Shown here piece after piece: positions 43,565 through 52,668 of a DNA stretch of 62,892 bases. How positions within the stretch are numbered: position 1 is the first letter of the stretch; every line of letters starts with the position of its first letter. A program made the position numbers and the translations under genes. This DNA is from Caulobacteraceae bacterium (GTDB lineage Bacteria; Pseudomonadota; Alphaproteobacteria; Caulobacterales; Caulobacteraceae). Under the pieces are notes generated by a model, which did not search any database, was not told where the DNA came from, and worked only from the letters and a program-made list of their open reading frames with translations. The stretch lies in contig CANJLK010000015.1 in assembly GCA_947475465.1 (NCBI GenBank), positions 1-62,892 of the forward strand, read 5' to 3'.

Positions 43565-44409
43565 CCTACATCGATCTGTTGCTGCATATCGATACCTATC
43601 CCACCCCGACGACACCGGCCGCGATCGACGAGGCGGTCGCGATCGCCGCGGCGCTGGGCGGCAAGCTCACGGGGCTGGTGGTCGAAGTCGAGATTCCGGT
43701 GCGGAGCAATCGGCTGGCCGACTACCTGATAGGCCTCAGTGCGATGGCCGAATCCGAGGAGTCACGCAGCCGAAAAGCCTGCCGGGAAGGGCTTGACCAC
43801 TTCATCAAGACCGCGGCGGAGGCCGGTGTCTTTCAGGCGACGCTTTCAAAGAAGGCCAATCACTACGACGTGCCCGACAAGGTCGCCGCGCTGGCCCGCA
43901 CCTATGACCTTTCCATCCTGCCCATGGTCGGCGGCTTCGATGGACAGATGGAGGTCGCCGATAGCGTGCTGTTCAACTCTGGCCGGCCTGTCCTCGTCTA
44001 TCATGTCGGACAGGCCCGGGGCTTGGCGCACGGGCCGGACCTCGTCGTGGTCGCCTGGGACGGCAGCCGCAGCGCGGCCAGGGCGATGGCGGATGCCCTC
44101 CCCATCCTGGTCCGCGCCAAGCAGGTCCGGATCCTGACCGTCCTGAACGAAAAGCCGCACATGGCGCCGAATCTGGGCGAAGGCGCCAGGCGACACCTTC
44201 AGATGCATGGCGTGAGCGCGGTCGTCGATGAGGTCGACGCCGCGGGCGACAAGATCGGGGTCGTCCTCGAGCGATATATCAAGACGCACAAGCCGGACCT
44301 TCTGGTGATGGGCGGATACGGGCACTCGAGGGCGCGGGAGTTCCTCCTGGGCGGCGCCACCGAACAGGCCCTGAGAGCGCCGCCTTGCCCGGTCCTGTTG
44401 TCCCATTGA
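43561..44409 (+). CDS. Universal stress protein, two-domain
   Basis: A 282-residue protein with two UspA-like halves. The N-terminal half starts YIDLLLHIDTYPTPTTPAAI (about residues 3-140) and the C-terminal half DLVVVAWDGSRSAARAMADA (about 160-280), ending in LLVMGGYGHSRAREFLLGGA, the ATP-binding G-2x-G-9x-G pattern. A perfect AGGAGG site precedes the ATG. Tandem Usp proteins are often induced by low oxygen. The P-type ATPase and cytochrome genes follow on the same strand. Confidence 0.92.
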   Translation: MTYIDLLLHIDTYPTPTTPAAIDEAVAIAAALGGKLTGLVVEVEIPVRSNRLADYLIGLSAMAESEESRSRKACREGLDHFIKTAAEAGVFQATLSKKANHYDVPDKVAALARTYDLSILPMVGGFDGQMEVADSVLFNSGRPVLVYHVGQARGLAHGPDLVVVAWDGSRSAARAMADALPILVRAKQVRILTVLNEKPHMAPNLGEGARRHLQMHGVSAVVDEVDAAGDKIGVVLERYIKTHKPDLLVMGGYGHSRAREFLLGGATEQALRAPPCPVLLSH

Positions 44410-44452
44410 GCGGCCTGGCGCGGTCTGGGGACGCGGACGTCGGGCCCCTGCC

Positions 44453-47005
44453 GTGAATGCGGTAGACCTCCAAGGTCTCAGCGAGGCGGAGGCGGAAAGA
44501 CGCCTTGCGTCGGGCGGACCCAACGAATTGCCGGCTTCGGCCGGCCGGGGGATCGCGCGCATCGCCTTCGAGACGATGCGCGAGCCGATGTTCCTGCTGC
44601 TGATCGGGGCGGCGGCGCTCTATCTGGTGCTGGGCGACCTCGGCGAGGGCCTGTTCCTGATGGCCGGCGCCCTGGCGACGATCGGTCTGGTCATCCTACA
44701 GGAGGCGCGCAGCGAGCGGGCCCTGGCGGCGCTGCGGGACCTGTCCCAGCCTCACGCGCGCGTCATCCGCGACAAGCTCGAACGCTCCATCGCCGCTCGC
44801 GAACTTGTCCCAGGCGACATCATTCTGGTCGGGGAGGGCGAGCGGCTGCCGGCCGACGGGGTCCTGGTCGCCGGTGACGTGCTGAGCGTGGACGAATCGG
44901 CCCTGACTGGGGAGTCGGCGCCCGTTTCCAAACGGCCGCTGCAACCCGGCGAGATCGCCAATCCGGAGACGCCGCCGGGCGCTGAGTCCGGATCAAATCT
45001 CTTCTCAGGCGCCCTGATCGTCCGCGGCCAGGCGGTGGCGCAGGTCCTGCGGACCGGCACTGACACCGCGCTCGGCCGTATTGGTGTCTCCCTGGCGGCG
45101 ATCACCCAGGAGCCCACGCCGCTGCAGAAGACCGCCGGCCGCCTTGTCACCTGGCTGGGCGCCTTCGCACTTGTCTTCTGCGGCGCCGTGGCGATCGCCT
45201 TCGGCCTGCTGCGGGGTGACTGGGTGGGCGGCGCGCTCGCCGGGGTCACGGTCGCCATTGCGCTGATCCCGGAAGAATTTCCGATGGTCCTGGCGGTCTT
45301 CCTGGCCCTGGGCGCGTGGCGACTGGCCAACCATCGGGTTCTCGTGCGCCGCAGCGCCGTCATCGAGGCGCTGGGCGGGGCGACGGTGCTCTGCGTCGAC
45401 AAGACCGGGACCCTGACCGAAAACCAGATGCAGGTCGCCAGGATGTGGACGGCGGCCGGAAGCCAGGACGTCACCGAGAACGCGCCACTGCGCGACAAAT
45501 TCAAGGACCTGGCGTGGATCGCGAGCCTGGCTTCCGCGGTGCGTCCCGTCGATCCGATGGACAAGGCGGTCAGAAAACTCGTGCCGAACGCGGGCGCCGA
45601 TCCTGGTGCGCCGGCCGGCGAGCCGGAACGCGCCTGGCCGTTGCGCCCCGAGCTGATGGCGATCGTCCAGGTCTGGCGACAGGCGGGTGAGGAACGGCTG
45701 GCGGCGGCCAAGGGCGCGCCGGAAGCGATCTTCCGGCTGTGCAAATTGCCGGACGTGGAGGTCGCGCGGCTGACCGATGTCGTCGGCGCCTTCGCGGAGC
45801 AGGGGTTGCGCGTGCTCGGCGTGGCGTCGAGCCGCGTGGACGGGGCCTTTCCCGACGATCCGCAGGCCGCGGCCTTTGAGTTTGTCGGCCTGCTCGGATT
45901 CCTGGATCCGGTCCGCAAGGACGTGCCGGCGGCGCTGAAGGAAGCCCAGGCCGCCGGGATTTCCGTGGTGATGATCACCGGCGACCACCCGGCCACGGCC
46001 TTGGCCATCGCCCGGACCGCCGGTCTCGACACCTGGGGCGGCGTGATGCTGGGCTCCGAGCTCGCAGCCCTGTCCGCTGACGAGCTGGCGATGCGCCTGC
46101 GCGACGTGCGGGTTTTCGCGCGAATTGTCCCTGAGCAGAAATTGCTGATTGTCCAAGGGTTCAAGAGGGCCGGCGAAGTCGTTGCCATGACCGGCGACGG
46201 CGTCAATGACGCGCCGGCGCTGGAGACCGCCCACATCGGAATCGCCATGGGCAGGAAGGGCACGGATGTCGCGCGGGAGGCCGCCGACCTCGTGCTGATG
46301 GACGACAGCTTCGCCTCGATCGTCGGCGGGGTGCGGCTGGGCCGGCGGATCTTCGTCAATCTGCGCAAGGCCCTGATCTACGTCACCGCTATCCACGTGC
46401 CGATCGCGGGACTTGCCCTCATCCCCATCGTCCTGGGTCTGCCGCAGATGCTCTTCCCGATGCACGTCGTGTTCCTGGAACTGGTCATCGACCCGGTGTG
46501 CGCCATGGTCTTCGAGGCCGAACCTGGCGCCGTCAACGCCATGCGGCATCCGCCCCGGCGGCGTGATGAAGCACTGTTCGGTCCCGCTCAGCTCGGGCTT
46601 GCCCTGCTTCAGGGCGCAGGCGTGCTCGCCGGCGTGTTCGGCGTCTACGTCTGGTCCCTGAGCCACTATCCCGAACCTGAAGCCCGCGGCGCCGCGTTCC
46701 TGGCCCTGGTCATCGGCAACCTGGTGCTGGCGCTGACCGATGCGTCTTCGGCGGGCGGAAAGCTGTTCGCACCGCATCGCAAGATCTACTGGATCATCAC
46801 CGCCGTCGCCGCCGGAGTCCTGACCTTGGTCCTGATGGTTCCGCCGCTGGCCGCCGTCTTCAAGGTCGCCCCGCTCCACTTGCCGCTCCTTGCGTTGGCG
46901 CTGGGCGGCGCCTGTGTCAGTGGCGGCTGGTTTGGCGCCGTGCGCAGCCTGGGCGGAATCCTGGAAGCCCGGCCACCGAAGAGCGCACGAAGGATTCCGG
47001 CATGA
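44453..47005 (+). CDS. Cation-transporting P-type ATPase
   Basis: An 850-residue ion pump. The N-terminal actuator region has LSEAEAERRLASGGPNELPA and the dephosphorylation loop ALTGESAPVSK. The membrane ion site in TM4 reads ALIPEEFPMVLAV, and the phosphorylation site is CVDKTGTLTENQM with Asp316. MTGDGVNDAPALETAHIGIA is the hinge. This is a P2-type layout with ten spans and no heavy-metal-binding domain. PEEFP instead of the PEGLP of calcium pumps marks a bacterial subgroup of unsettled ion specificity. Start is GTG at 44453. Its neighbours are stress and cytochrome genes. Confidence 0.93.
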   Translation: MNAVDLQGLSEAEAERRLASGGPNELPASAGRGIARIAFETMREPMFLLLIGAAALYLVLGDLGEGLFLMAGALATIGLVILQEARSERALAALRDLSQPHARVIRDKLERSIAARELVPGDIILVGEGERLPADGVLVAGDVLSVDESALTGESAPVSKRPLQPGEIANPETPPGAESGSNLFSGALIVRGQAVAQVLRTGTDTALGRIGVSLAAITQEPTPLQKTAGRLVTWLGAFALVFCGAVAIAFGLLRGDWVGGALAGVTVAIALIPEEFPMVLAVFLALGAWRLANHRVLVRRSAVIEALGGATVLCVDKTGTLTENQMQVARMWTAAGSQDVTENAPLRDKFKDLAWIASLASAVRPVDPMDKAVRKLVPNAGADPGAPAGEPERAWPLRPELMAIVQVWRQAGEERLAAAKGAPEAIFRLCKLPDVEVARLTDVVGAFAEQGLRVLGVASSRVDGAFPDDPQAAAFEFVGLLGFLDPVRKDVPAALKEAQAAGISVVMITGDHPATALAIARTAGLDTWGGVMLGSELAALSADELAMRLRDVRVFARIVPEQKLLIVQGFKRAGEVVAMTGDGVNDAPALETAHIGIAMGRKGTDVAREAADLVLMDDSFASIVGGVRLGRRIFVNLRKALIYVTAIHVPIAGLALIPIVLGLPQMLFPMHVVFLELVIDPVCAMVFEAEPGAVNAMRHPPRRRDEALFGPAQLGLALLQGAGVLAGVFGVYVWSLSHYPEPEARGAAFLALVIGNLVLALTDASSAGGKLFAPHRKIYWIITAVAAGVLTLVLMVPPLAAVFKVAPLHLPLLALALGGACVSGGWFGAVRSLGGILEARPPKSARRIPA

Positions 47006-47066
47006 GCCCGAGCTGCGCCGTCCTGATCCGTGGTCGCGAGGGACCTGCGGCGCGTAAGCCAGGGAT

Positions 47067-47657
47067 ATGGCCGTGAGCGTGAAACCCAACCTCCTGCTGC
47101 GCGAAGTCCTGCCGTTCTTCCTGCGGTTGGCGGCCCTGCTCGGGGCGACCCTCCTCGCTGACGCCGGACTGCACCTGATGAACGCGGTGTGGATCGGCCG
47201 CTATCTTGGCATACCCGGGGTCCTGCTGATCCTGGCCTCCTTCGGACACTCCCTGCGCAAGAGAGGCGTCTTCCGGGGCGGCAATCCAATGCTCCTGCTA
47301 CGCCTGCATGAGTGGCTTGCCTGGGCAGGCTCACTCCTTGTGCTTGTCCATGCCGGCATTCACTTCAACGCGGTCCTGGCGTGGCTGGCGGTGGGCGCCA
47401 TGCTGGTCAATATCGCGAGCGGCCTCACCGGAAAGTACCTGCTTCGCCGGGCCCAGACCTTGCTCAAGGTGGCGCGGGCCGGGCTAAAGGCGCAGGGCGT
47501 AACCGACTCCGAAATCGGCGCTCGCCTACACCTCGACAGCATGACGGTGGATGTCGTGAAGCAGTGGCGCAAGGTGCATCTGCCGATCTCGCTGGCGTTC
47601 GCGGCGCTCGCACTTGCCCATGTCGTCGCCATCTTTGTCCTGTGGGGTTGGAAGTGA
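47067..47657 (+). CDS. Membrane cytochrome b-like protein
   Basis: A 196-residue protein with four or five hydrophobic spans and His residues placed within or next to them: ADAGLHLMN, LLRLHEWLAWAGSL, LVHAGIHFN, ALAHVVAIF. Such pairs could bind two b haems across the membrane, as in cytochrome b561 or NapC-partner proteins. The soluble segment (RRAQTLLKVARAGLKAQGVT) is short. GTGA overlap couples it to an octahaem cytochrome c gene, so the likely job is passing electrons between quinol and the periplasmic cytochrome. I do not recognise an exact family. Confidence 0.75.
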   Translation: MAVSVKPNLLLREVLPFFLRLAALLGATLLADAGLHLMNAVWIGRYLGIPGVLLILASFGHSLRKRGVFRGGNPMLLLRLHEWLAWAGSLLVLVHAGIHFNAVLAWLAVGAMLVNIASGLTGKYLLRRAQTLLKVARAGLKAQGVTDSEIGARLHLDSMTVDVVKQWRKVHLPISLAFAALALAHVVAIFVLWGWK

Positions 47658-48391
47658 CCCCGAAATGGGCCTGGAGCGGCCTTGGCATCGCGCTCGCGGC
47701 TATCGTGGCAGCGGTCTTTGTTTATCCCCACCAGATGGTTAGCCCCGGAAACCTCAACCCAGTCCATGCCGAGCTGCAGCAGAACTGCTTCGCCTGTCAC
47801 GCGCCGTTCGCGGGCGCGTCGCCGGAGCGCTGCATCGCCTGCCACACGGTGGCTGAGATCGGCCGGCGCACGACGAAGGGCGCGCCGATCAGCATCGCGG
47901 CGCGTCGGCCGCCATTCCATCAGAGTCTGGCTGCGCAGGATTGCATGGCCTGCCACACCGACCATCCGAGGCCCAACCTAACCCAAAAGCTCGATCGGTC
48001 GTTTGAGCACGAAATGCTGGAGCCCAAGTTGCGGGCGCTCTGCGCAAACTGCCACAGCGCGCCAGCCAACGACCTTCATCGCGGCGCAGATCTACCCTGT
48101 GGCCAGTGTCATCGGACAGAGGCGTGGAAGCCCGCCAGTTTCGACCACAGCCGGTATTTCAGCCTTGCGCGCCCACATGACGCGTCCTGTTCGACATGCC
48201 ACCTGGGCGGGGATTTCCGGAGGTTCACCTGCTATGGCTGCCACGAGCACCAGGCGGGCCCAATTGAAGCAAGGCATCGTGAGGAGGGGATTCGCGATAT
48301 TGAGAACTGCGTCCGCTGTCACCGCTCCGCCGAGGGCGAGCATGGCGACGCCCGTCGCGAATCCCGGGGCGAAGGCAGGGGAGATGACTGA
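47654..48391 (+). CDS. Octahaem c-type cytochrome, membrane-anchored
   Basis: A 245-residue protein with an N-terminal hydrophobic span (WAWSGLGIALAAIVAAVFVY) that anchors it facing the periplasm. Eight CxxCH haem sites follow between about residues 45 and 222: CFACH, CIACH, CMACH, CANCH, CGQCH, CSTCH, CYGCH and CVRCH. Other His residues can serve as distal ligands. The spacing suggests a cytochrome c3/c7-like multihaem electron conduit. The gene is coupled to the cytochrome b-like gene through a GTGA overlap (GTG at 47654). Its charged C-terminus (about 20 residues rich in Glu, Arg and Gly) is unusual. Confidence 0.88.
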   Translation: MTPKWAWSGLGIALAAIVAAVFVYPHQMVSPGNLNPVHAELQQNCFACHAPFAGASPERCIACHTVAEIGRRTTKGAPISIAARRPPFHQSLAAQDCMACHTDHPRPNLTQKLDRSFEHEMLEPKLRALCANCHSAPANDLHRGADLPCGQCHRTEAWKPASFDHSRYFSLARPHDASCSTCHLGGDFRRFTCYGCHEHQAGPIEARHREEGIRDIENCVRCHRSAEGEHGDARRESRGEGRGDD

Positions 48392-48471
48392 CCACGGCCG
48401 CCGCCAGATATGGCGCCAGCGGCCGGACTCCCAAAACCCGGCGAGCGCCTACGCTCCCCCCGAGCGGCCCC

Positions 48472-49746
48472 ATGTCCATCCTTGAGTCCGCGCCCTGGAT
48501 GAGCCGGCCGGAATGGCCGCTGGCGGTGTCGCTGGCGATCGGGCTGTTGATCGGGCTCGAGCGGGAACGCCGCAAGGGCGAGGGCAGCACCCGCGCGGCG
48601 GCGGGCCTGCGCACGTTTGGGCTGGTTGGCCTGCTGGGGGGCGTGGCCGCCCAGATCGGCGGCGGGGGGTTCCTCGTGCTCGCCGGCGCCTTCGTCGTTC
48701 TGGGCGCCCTGGCGGCCTATTGGCTCGGCGATCGCAAGGACCCAGGTCTCACCGGCGAAGTGGCGCTGGTCATGACATATGTCCTGGGTGTGCTGGCCCA
48801 GACCCGGCCCGCGGTCGCATTCGAAGCGGGCATCGTGGTGGCGGCCCTGCTGGCGTTCCGCGCGCCGCTCCACCGTATGGTGCGCGACAAGATTACGGAC
48901 CAGGAACTGCTGGACGCGCTGACCTTTGCGATCGCGGCGGTTGTCATTCTGCCGCTGCTTCCCGATCGGCCGGTCGATCCGCTGGGTTTGCTCAATCCGT
49001 TCACCCTTTGGCGCCTCGCGGTGGTGGCCATGGGGCTCAGCTTCCTGGGCTATGTCGCGCAGCGGCTGCTGGGCGGGCGCCATGGGCTGCTGGTGGCGGG
49101 GCTGGCCGCCGGCTTTGTATCGAGCACGGCCGCGGTCGCCGCCATGGGCGCGCGGGCCAAGGCCCAGCCCGATCTGACCACAGCCAGCGCCGCCGGCGCG
49201 ATCGCCTCGATGATCGGCAGTCTTGCCTATCTCCTGGCGATTATCGGAGCCGTCAGTCCGCGGCTCATCCTCGCCCTGGCGGCGCCCCTAGGTCTGGCCG
49301 CGGTGCTGATGCTGGCCTACGCCGCCTGGCTCGTGCGCCGCACGCCAAGGGTCGCGAGCGGCGGGACGGTGGGCCGTGCCTTCAACGGTGTGGCGGTCCT
49401 CTTCTTCGTGGCCGTGGTCGGGACCTTCAGCCTGATCTCCGCGCTCCTCCTACGCTGGCTGGGGGCGCCCGGCGCGCTGATCGGCGCGGCGGTCATGGGA
49501 CTTGCCGACGCGCATGCGGCGGCGGTTTCCTTAGCCACGCTCCAGGCGGGCGGACGATTGGCGGTCGCTGACGCCGCGGTCGGAGTCGTCCTGGCGCTTT
49601 CCGCCAACATGGCGGTCAAGATCCCGGCGGCGCTGATGACCGGCGGCCGTGCTTTCGGGGGACGGGTGACCGTTGGCGTCCTGCTACTTGTGGCCGGTCT
49701 CTGGATCGGCGGGGCCGCGGCAATCCTGGCCGGCGCCGCCGGCTAG
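48472..49746 (+). CDS. MgtC/SapB and DUF4010 membrane protein
   Basis: A 424-residue membrane protein with about 11-12 hydrophobic spans. The N-terminal part is MgtC-like: PLAVSLAIGLLIGLERERRK, STRAAAGLRTFGLVGLLGGV. The C-terminal half is DUF4010 (GLAAGFVSSTAAVAAMGARA, DAHAAAVSLATLQAGGRLAV). MgtC-family proteins help cells survive low magnesium and regulate the F-ATPase, but for the DUF4010 type the function is unproven. It is the last plus-strand gene of the USP/P-ATPase/cytochrome group, 80 bases after the octahaem gene. Confidence 0.88.
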   Translation: MSILESAPWMSRPEWPLAVSLAIGLLIGLERERRKGEGSTRAAAGLRTFGLVGLLGGVAAQIGGGGFLVLAGAFVVLGALAAYWLGDRKDPGLTGEVALVMTYVLGVLAQTRPAVAFEAGIVVAALLAFRAPLHRMVRDKITDQELLDALTFAIAAVVILPLLPDRPVDPLGLLNPFTLWRLAVVAMGLSFLGYVAQRLLGGRHGLLVAGLAAGFVSSTAAVAAMGARAKAQPDLTTASAAGAIASMIGSLAYLLAIIGAVSPRLILALAAPLGLAAVLMLAYAAWLVRRTPRVASGGTVGRAFNGVAVLFFVAVVGTFSLISALLLRWLGAPGALIGAAVMGLADAHAAAVSLATLQAGGRLAVADAAVGVVLALSANMAVKIPAALMTGGRAFGGRVTVGVLLLVAGLWIGGAAAILAGAAG

Positions 49747-49751
49747 TCGTC

Positions 49752-49769
49752 CAGGGGCTTGCGCCCCTG
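49752..49769. terminator. Hairpin between MgtC-like gene and radC
   Basis: CAGGGGC-TTGC-GCCCCTG, a perfect seven-base-pair stem with a four-base loop, lies between two convergent stops. There is no T tract, so it may be a bidirectional end or a 3' stabiliser. Confidence 0.5.
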
Positions 49770-49791
49770 ACGGCCCGTCCGCCGCTGGCGC

Positions 49792-50541
49792 TCAGAACAG
49801 GCCCAGCGCCTTGAGGCTGGCGACGCCGTCGCGGGCGGCGATCAGGTGGTCGTGGACGGAGATGCGCAGCGCGCGGCCGGCCTCGACGATCTGGCGGGTC
49901 ATGTCGACGTCGGCTGAGGAGGGGGTCGGGTCGCCGGAGGGGTGGTTGTGGACCAGGATCACGGCGCTGGCCGACAGTTCCAGCGCGCGGCGCATGACCT
50001 CACGCGGATAGACCGGCGCGTGGTCGACGGTGCCGCGGTTCATCACCTCGTCGGCGATCAACTGGTTCTTCTTGTCGAGGAAGAGGACGCGGAACTGCTC
50101 GCGGGTCTCGTGGGCAAGCGCGGTCTTCACATAGGCCAGCAGGGCCGACCAGGAGGAGATCACCGGGCGCCGGCCGACGGCCTCGCGGGCGGTGCGAAGG
50201 CCGGTTTCGTGGAGCAGCTTGAGGTCGAGCGCCAGGGCGTCGCCCACGCCGCGTACGGTCTTAAGCTCCTCGACCGTGGCGCCCAGCACCCCGGCCAGCG
50301 AGCCGAAGCGGGCCAGGAGCTGCTTGGCGAGCGGCTTGACGTCGCCGCGCGGGATCGAGCGGAACAGCTGCAGTTCCAGGACCTCATAGTCGGGCAGGGC
50401 GGCCAGGCCGCCGGCCAGGGCCCGCTCGCGCAGCCGGTCACGGTGGCCGGCATAGTGCGCCGCCGCCGCTGGCGCGCTCTTGGGGACCAGCCACAGATCG
50501 GGCTGGGGAGAGGCGTCCTGAACGGCGAGGGTCCGGTCCAT
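49792..50541 (-). CDS. radC: RadC family JAB-domain protein
   Basis: A 249-residue protein: an N-terminal helix-hairpin-helix part ([20 protein letters not shown], about residues 45-105) and a C-terminal MPN/JAMM metalloprotease-like domain with [20 protein letters not shown] (HxH-x10-D zinc motif, about residue 200). RadC was once thought to be a DNA repair protein, but that role is disputed. ATG at 50541 was chosen as [17 protein letters not shown]; the longer frame is not conserved-looking. It is convergent with the MgtC-like gene and divergent from the PEP-CTERM gene. Confidence 0.92.
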   Translation of the reverse strand: MDRTLAVQDASPQPDLWLVPKSAPAAAAHYAGHRDRLRERALAGGLAALPDYEVLELQLFRSIPRGDVKPLAKQLLARFGSLAGVLGATVEELKTVRGVGDALALDLKLLHETGLRTAREAVGRRPVISSWSALLAYVKTALAHETREQFRVLFLDKKNQLIADEVMNRGTVDHAPVYPREVMRRALELSASAVILVHNHPSGDPTPSSADVDMTRQIVEAGRALRISVHDHLIAARDGVASLKALGLF

Positions 50542-50687
50542 GGCACCCAATGTTCCCCATGTGTTCTGAATTGGCAAGGGGCTGGAAAACTACCCCCCAA
50601 ATGGAGGCCGGACGGCTGGGAGCCCGTGGAATACTAGGTGTCAGCGATTGGGTCTGGCGGTGCGCCAGTGTGTTGGGGAAGAGTACG

Positions 50688-51428
50688 ATGCGTAGGATTC
50701 TTGCGGTGGCCGGTGCGATGACCGCCCTGATGCTTTCGGCGGCGCCGACCCTGGCGGCGCCGATCTCGTCGACGGGCTACAGCTTCGATCATCATGCCGA
50801 CTGCGGCGACTACTGCTACTATGACGCGGGGATTTTCACCCCCTCCGGAACGCCTTATGTCAGCGGCGGCGGCGAGCTCACGGACGGGCGCCTCGGATAT
50901 GCCGGCTGGTCCGTCGCCAGCACGGGCCCCACGGTTCTCGGCGCCGATCCCTGGGTCGGCTGGTACCAGAACCCCGTTGTGAACATCGACTTTACCTTCG
51001 CTGGCGCGCAGACCTTCGACAGCGTGTCGGTCGGCACCACTCAGGACACGATCTATGACGTGGTGCTGCCCAACCTGCGGGTCTTTTCATCGATGAACGG
51101 TGTGGACTGGATTCTGCGTGGCGGGCTGAATACGGCCGTCGACGGCGCAAATGACAGGAACGCACTTTCGACCGCTCCCCACGTCTTCCTGACCATCTCC
51201 GGCCTCAACTTCACCGCCCCCTATGTCCGGCTCGAGGTCAGCAACCACAGCGGCGAGCCCCACAGCCCGGCTTATGGGAGGTTCTCGTTCATCGACGAAG
51301 TGCGCTTCGACGGAACCCGGAGCACCGGCAGCGACGTGCCGGAGCCGGCGAGCTGGGCGATGATGCTGGTGGGCTTCTTCGGCATGGGCGCGCTGCTGCG
51401 CAACCGCCGCCGGCTGCTGTCGGTCTGA
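50688..51428 (+). CDS. PEPxxWA-CTERM sorting domain protein
   Basis: A 246-residue exported protein. The signal peptide is MRRILAVAGAMTALMLSAAP (cut near LAA). A beta-rich middle follows with a cysteine pair in DCGDYCYYDAG and a discoidin-like FDSVSVGTTQDTIYDVVLPN stretch. The C-terminus has VPEPASWAMMLVGFFGMGAL and then RNRRR, the exosortase-dependent PEP-CTERM signal with membrane span and basic tail. Such proteins are usually surface or matrix proteins. GGGGAAGAG sits before the ATG. No exosortase gene is in this window. Confidence 0.88.
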   Translation: MRRILAVAGAMTALMLSAAPTLAAPISSTGYSFDHHADCGDYCYYDAGIFTPSGTPYVSGGGELTDGRLGYAGWSVASTGPTVLGADPWVGWYQNPVVNIDFTFAGAQTFDSVSVGTTQDTIYDVVLPNLRVFSSMNGVDWILRGGLNTAVDGANDRNALSTAPHVFLTISGLNFTAPYVRLEVSNHSGEPHSPAYGRFSFIDEVRFDGTRSTGSDVPEPASWAMMLVGFFGMGALLRNRRRLLSV

Positions 51429-51439
51429 CCTTTCCGCGG

Positions 51440-51463
51440 GTCCCTCGCCGCAAGGGGAGGGAC
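51440..51463. terminator. Hairpin between PEP-CTERM gene and map
   Basis: GTCCCTC pairs with GAGGGAC around an inner CC-GCAA-GG cap, between convergent genes (stops at 51428 and 51469). It has the form of a shared transcript-end hairpin. Confidence 0.5.
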
Positions 51464-51468
51464 GCCGG

Positions 51469-52296
51469 TCAGGCGACCTCGATCGGCGGGCGGAACTGTC
51501 CGGTGGGCGAGGCGGTGAAGACCTCGTAGCCGTCCTCGGTGACGCCCACCGAGTGCTCGCACTGGGCCGACAGGGACTTGTCGCGGGTGACCGCCGTCCA
51601 GCCGTCGGCCAGGATTTTCACCGGGTGCTTGCCCAGGTTCACCATCGGCTCGATGGTGAAGAACATCCCCGGCCGCAAAAGCTCGCCCGTGCCCTTGTGG
51701 CCGAAGTGCAGGATGTTGGGCGCATCGTGGAACACCTTGCCCAGGCCGTGGCCGCAGAAGTCGCGGACAACCGAACAGCGCTGGGCCTCGACATAGGTCT
51801 GGATGGCGTGGCCGATGTCGCCGGTCCGCGCGCCGGGCTTCACGGCGGCGAGGCCGAGCTCGAAGGCCTCATAGGTGACGTCGACCAGTCGCTTGGCGCG
51901 CGGGGCAACCGGGCCAACCCCGTACATCCGGCTGGTGTCGCCATGATAGCCGTCGACGATGACGGTGACGTCGATGTTGGCGATGTCGCCCTCGCGCAGC
52001 ACGCGCTCGCCCGGGATGCCGTGGCAGACCACGTGGTTGGCGCTGATGCAGACGGTCTTGGTGTAGCCGCGATAGCCCAGGCAGGCGGGCAGGGCGCCGT
52101 GATCGAGGATGAATTCGCGGGCGAGCGTGTCCAGGTGGTCGGTGACCACGCCCGGGACGACGTGCGGGGTCAGCATGTCCAGGCACTGGGCGGCCAGGAG
52201 CCCTGCGCGGCGCATGCCCTCGAAGCCCTCGGCCTGGTGCAGCTTGATCTGGCCGTCGCGGAAGTCGCTATCGAGTACGTCGTTGGTCAAGGACAT
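51469..52296 (-). CDS. map: Methionine aminopeptidase type I
   Basis: Removes the initiator Met from new proteins. The 275-residue enzyme has the pita-bread fold residues: NIDVTVIVDGYHGDTSRMYG (metal Asp pair), FCGHGLGKVFHDAPNI (metal His), MFFTIEPMVN (Glu) and QCEHSVGVTEDGYEVFTASP (Glu). SANHVVCHGIP is the substrate His strand. There is no SEC-C zinc-finger extension. The start MSLTNDVLDSDFRDGQIKLH at 52296 is plausible. It is third in the run sfsA, small membrane protein, map. Confidence 0.96.
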   Translation of the reverse strand: MSLTNDVLDSDFRDGQIKLHQAEGFEGMRRAGLLAAQCLDMLTPHVVPGVVTDHLDTLAREFILDHGALPACLGYRGYTKTVCISANHVVCHGIPGERVLREGDIANIDVTVIVDGYHGDTSRMYGVGPVAPRAKRLVDVTYEAFELGLAAVKPGARTGDIGHAIQTYVEAQRCSVVRDFCGHGLGKVFHDAPNILHFGHKGTGELLRPGMFFTIEPMVNLGKHPVKILADGWTAVTRDKSLSAQCEHSVGVTEDGYEVFTASPTGQFRPPIEVA

Positions 52297-52394
52297 GGGC
52301 GCGCGTTTCTGAAATGGGCTGGACCCTTAAGTCGCAACGATAGCACGAAAGTTCAACGGGGACTTAGCAGCGCCGGCGAATTGGCGATTGGCGC

Positions 52395-52607
52395 CTAGGA
52401 TTGGCGCGTATTGCTCCACGCCGCCTGGGCGAGGCCCACAAGGGCCAGGAGCGCGCCGAAGGCCACCCACTTCTTGTCGCCGACCATGAAACCGACCCTG
52501 AAGGCGATATCCAGGCCTTGGAGAATCCAGACCCCGCCCAGGCAGGCCATCAGCAGTCCGATCAGGGTGCTGACCACCCGCATGACGCCGTTGAAGAGTT
52601 TGCGCAT
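52395..52607 (-). CDS. Small two-span membrane protein
   Basis: A 70-residue protein with two hydrophobic stretches (LIGLLMACLGGVWILQGLDI at about 15-34 and VAFGALLALVGLAQAAW at about 48-64). It resembles a common alphaproteobacterial family of tiny membrane proteins with a GGVWILQGL span, an FMVGDKKWVAFGA turn and a final W, function unknown. ATG at 52607 was chosen since the longer frame overlaps sfsA. The site before it (GGGGGGAAACGG) is G-rich. It sits between sfsA and map on the same strand. Confidence 0.75.
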   Translation of the reverse strand: MRKLFNGVMRVVSTLIGLLMACLGGVWILQGLDIAFRVGFMVGDKKWVAFGALLALVGLAQAAWSNTRQS

Positions 52608-52668
52608 CGGCCGTTTCCCCCCGAGCCGGTTTTCCCAGATCCGGAGGATGCGCTCGTTCCGGGAAACT

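Noticed and set aside
45005..47089. Long minus-strand open frame opposite the P-type ATPase
   Set aside because: His/Gln/Arg-rich antisense reading; DKTGTLT and other motifs fix the gene on the plus strand.
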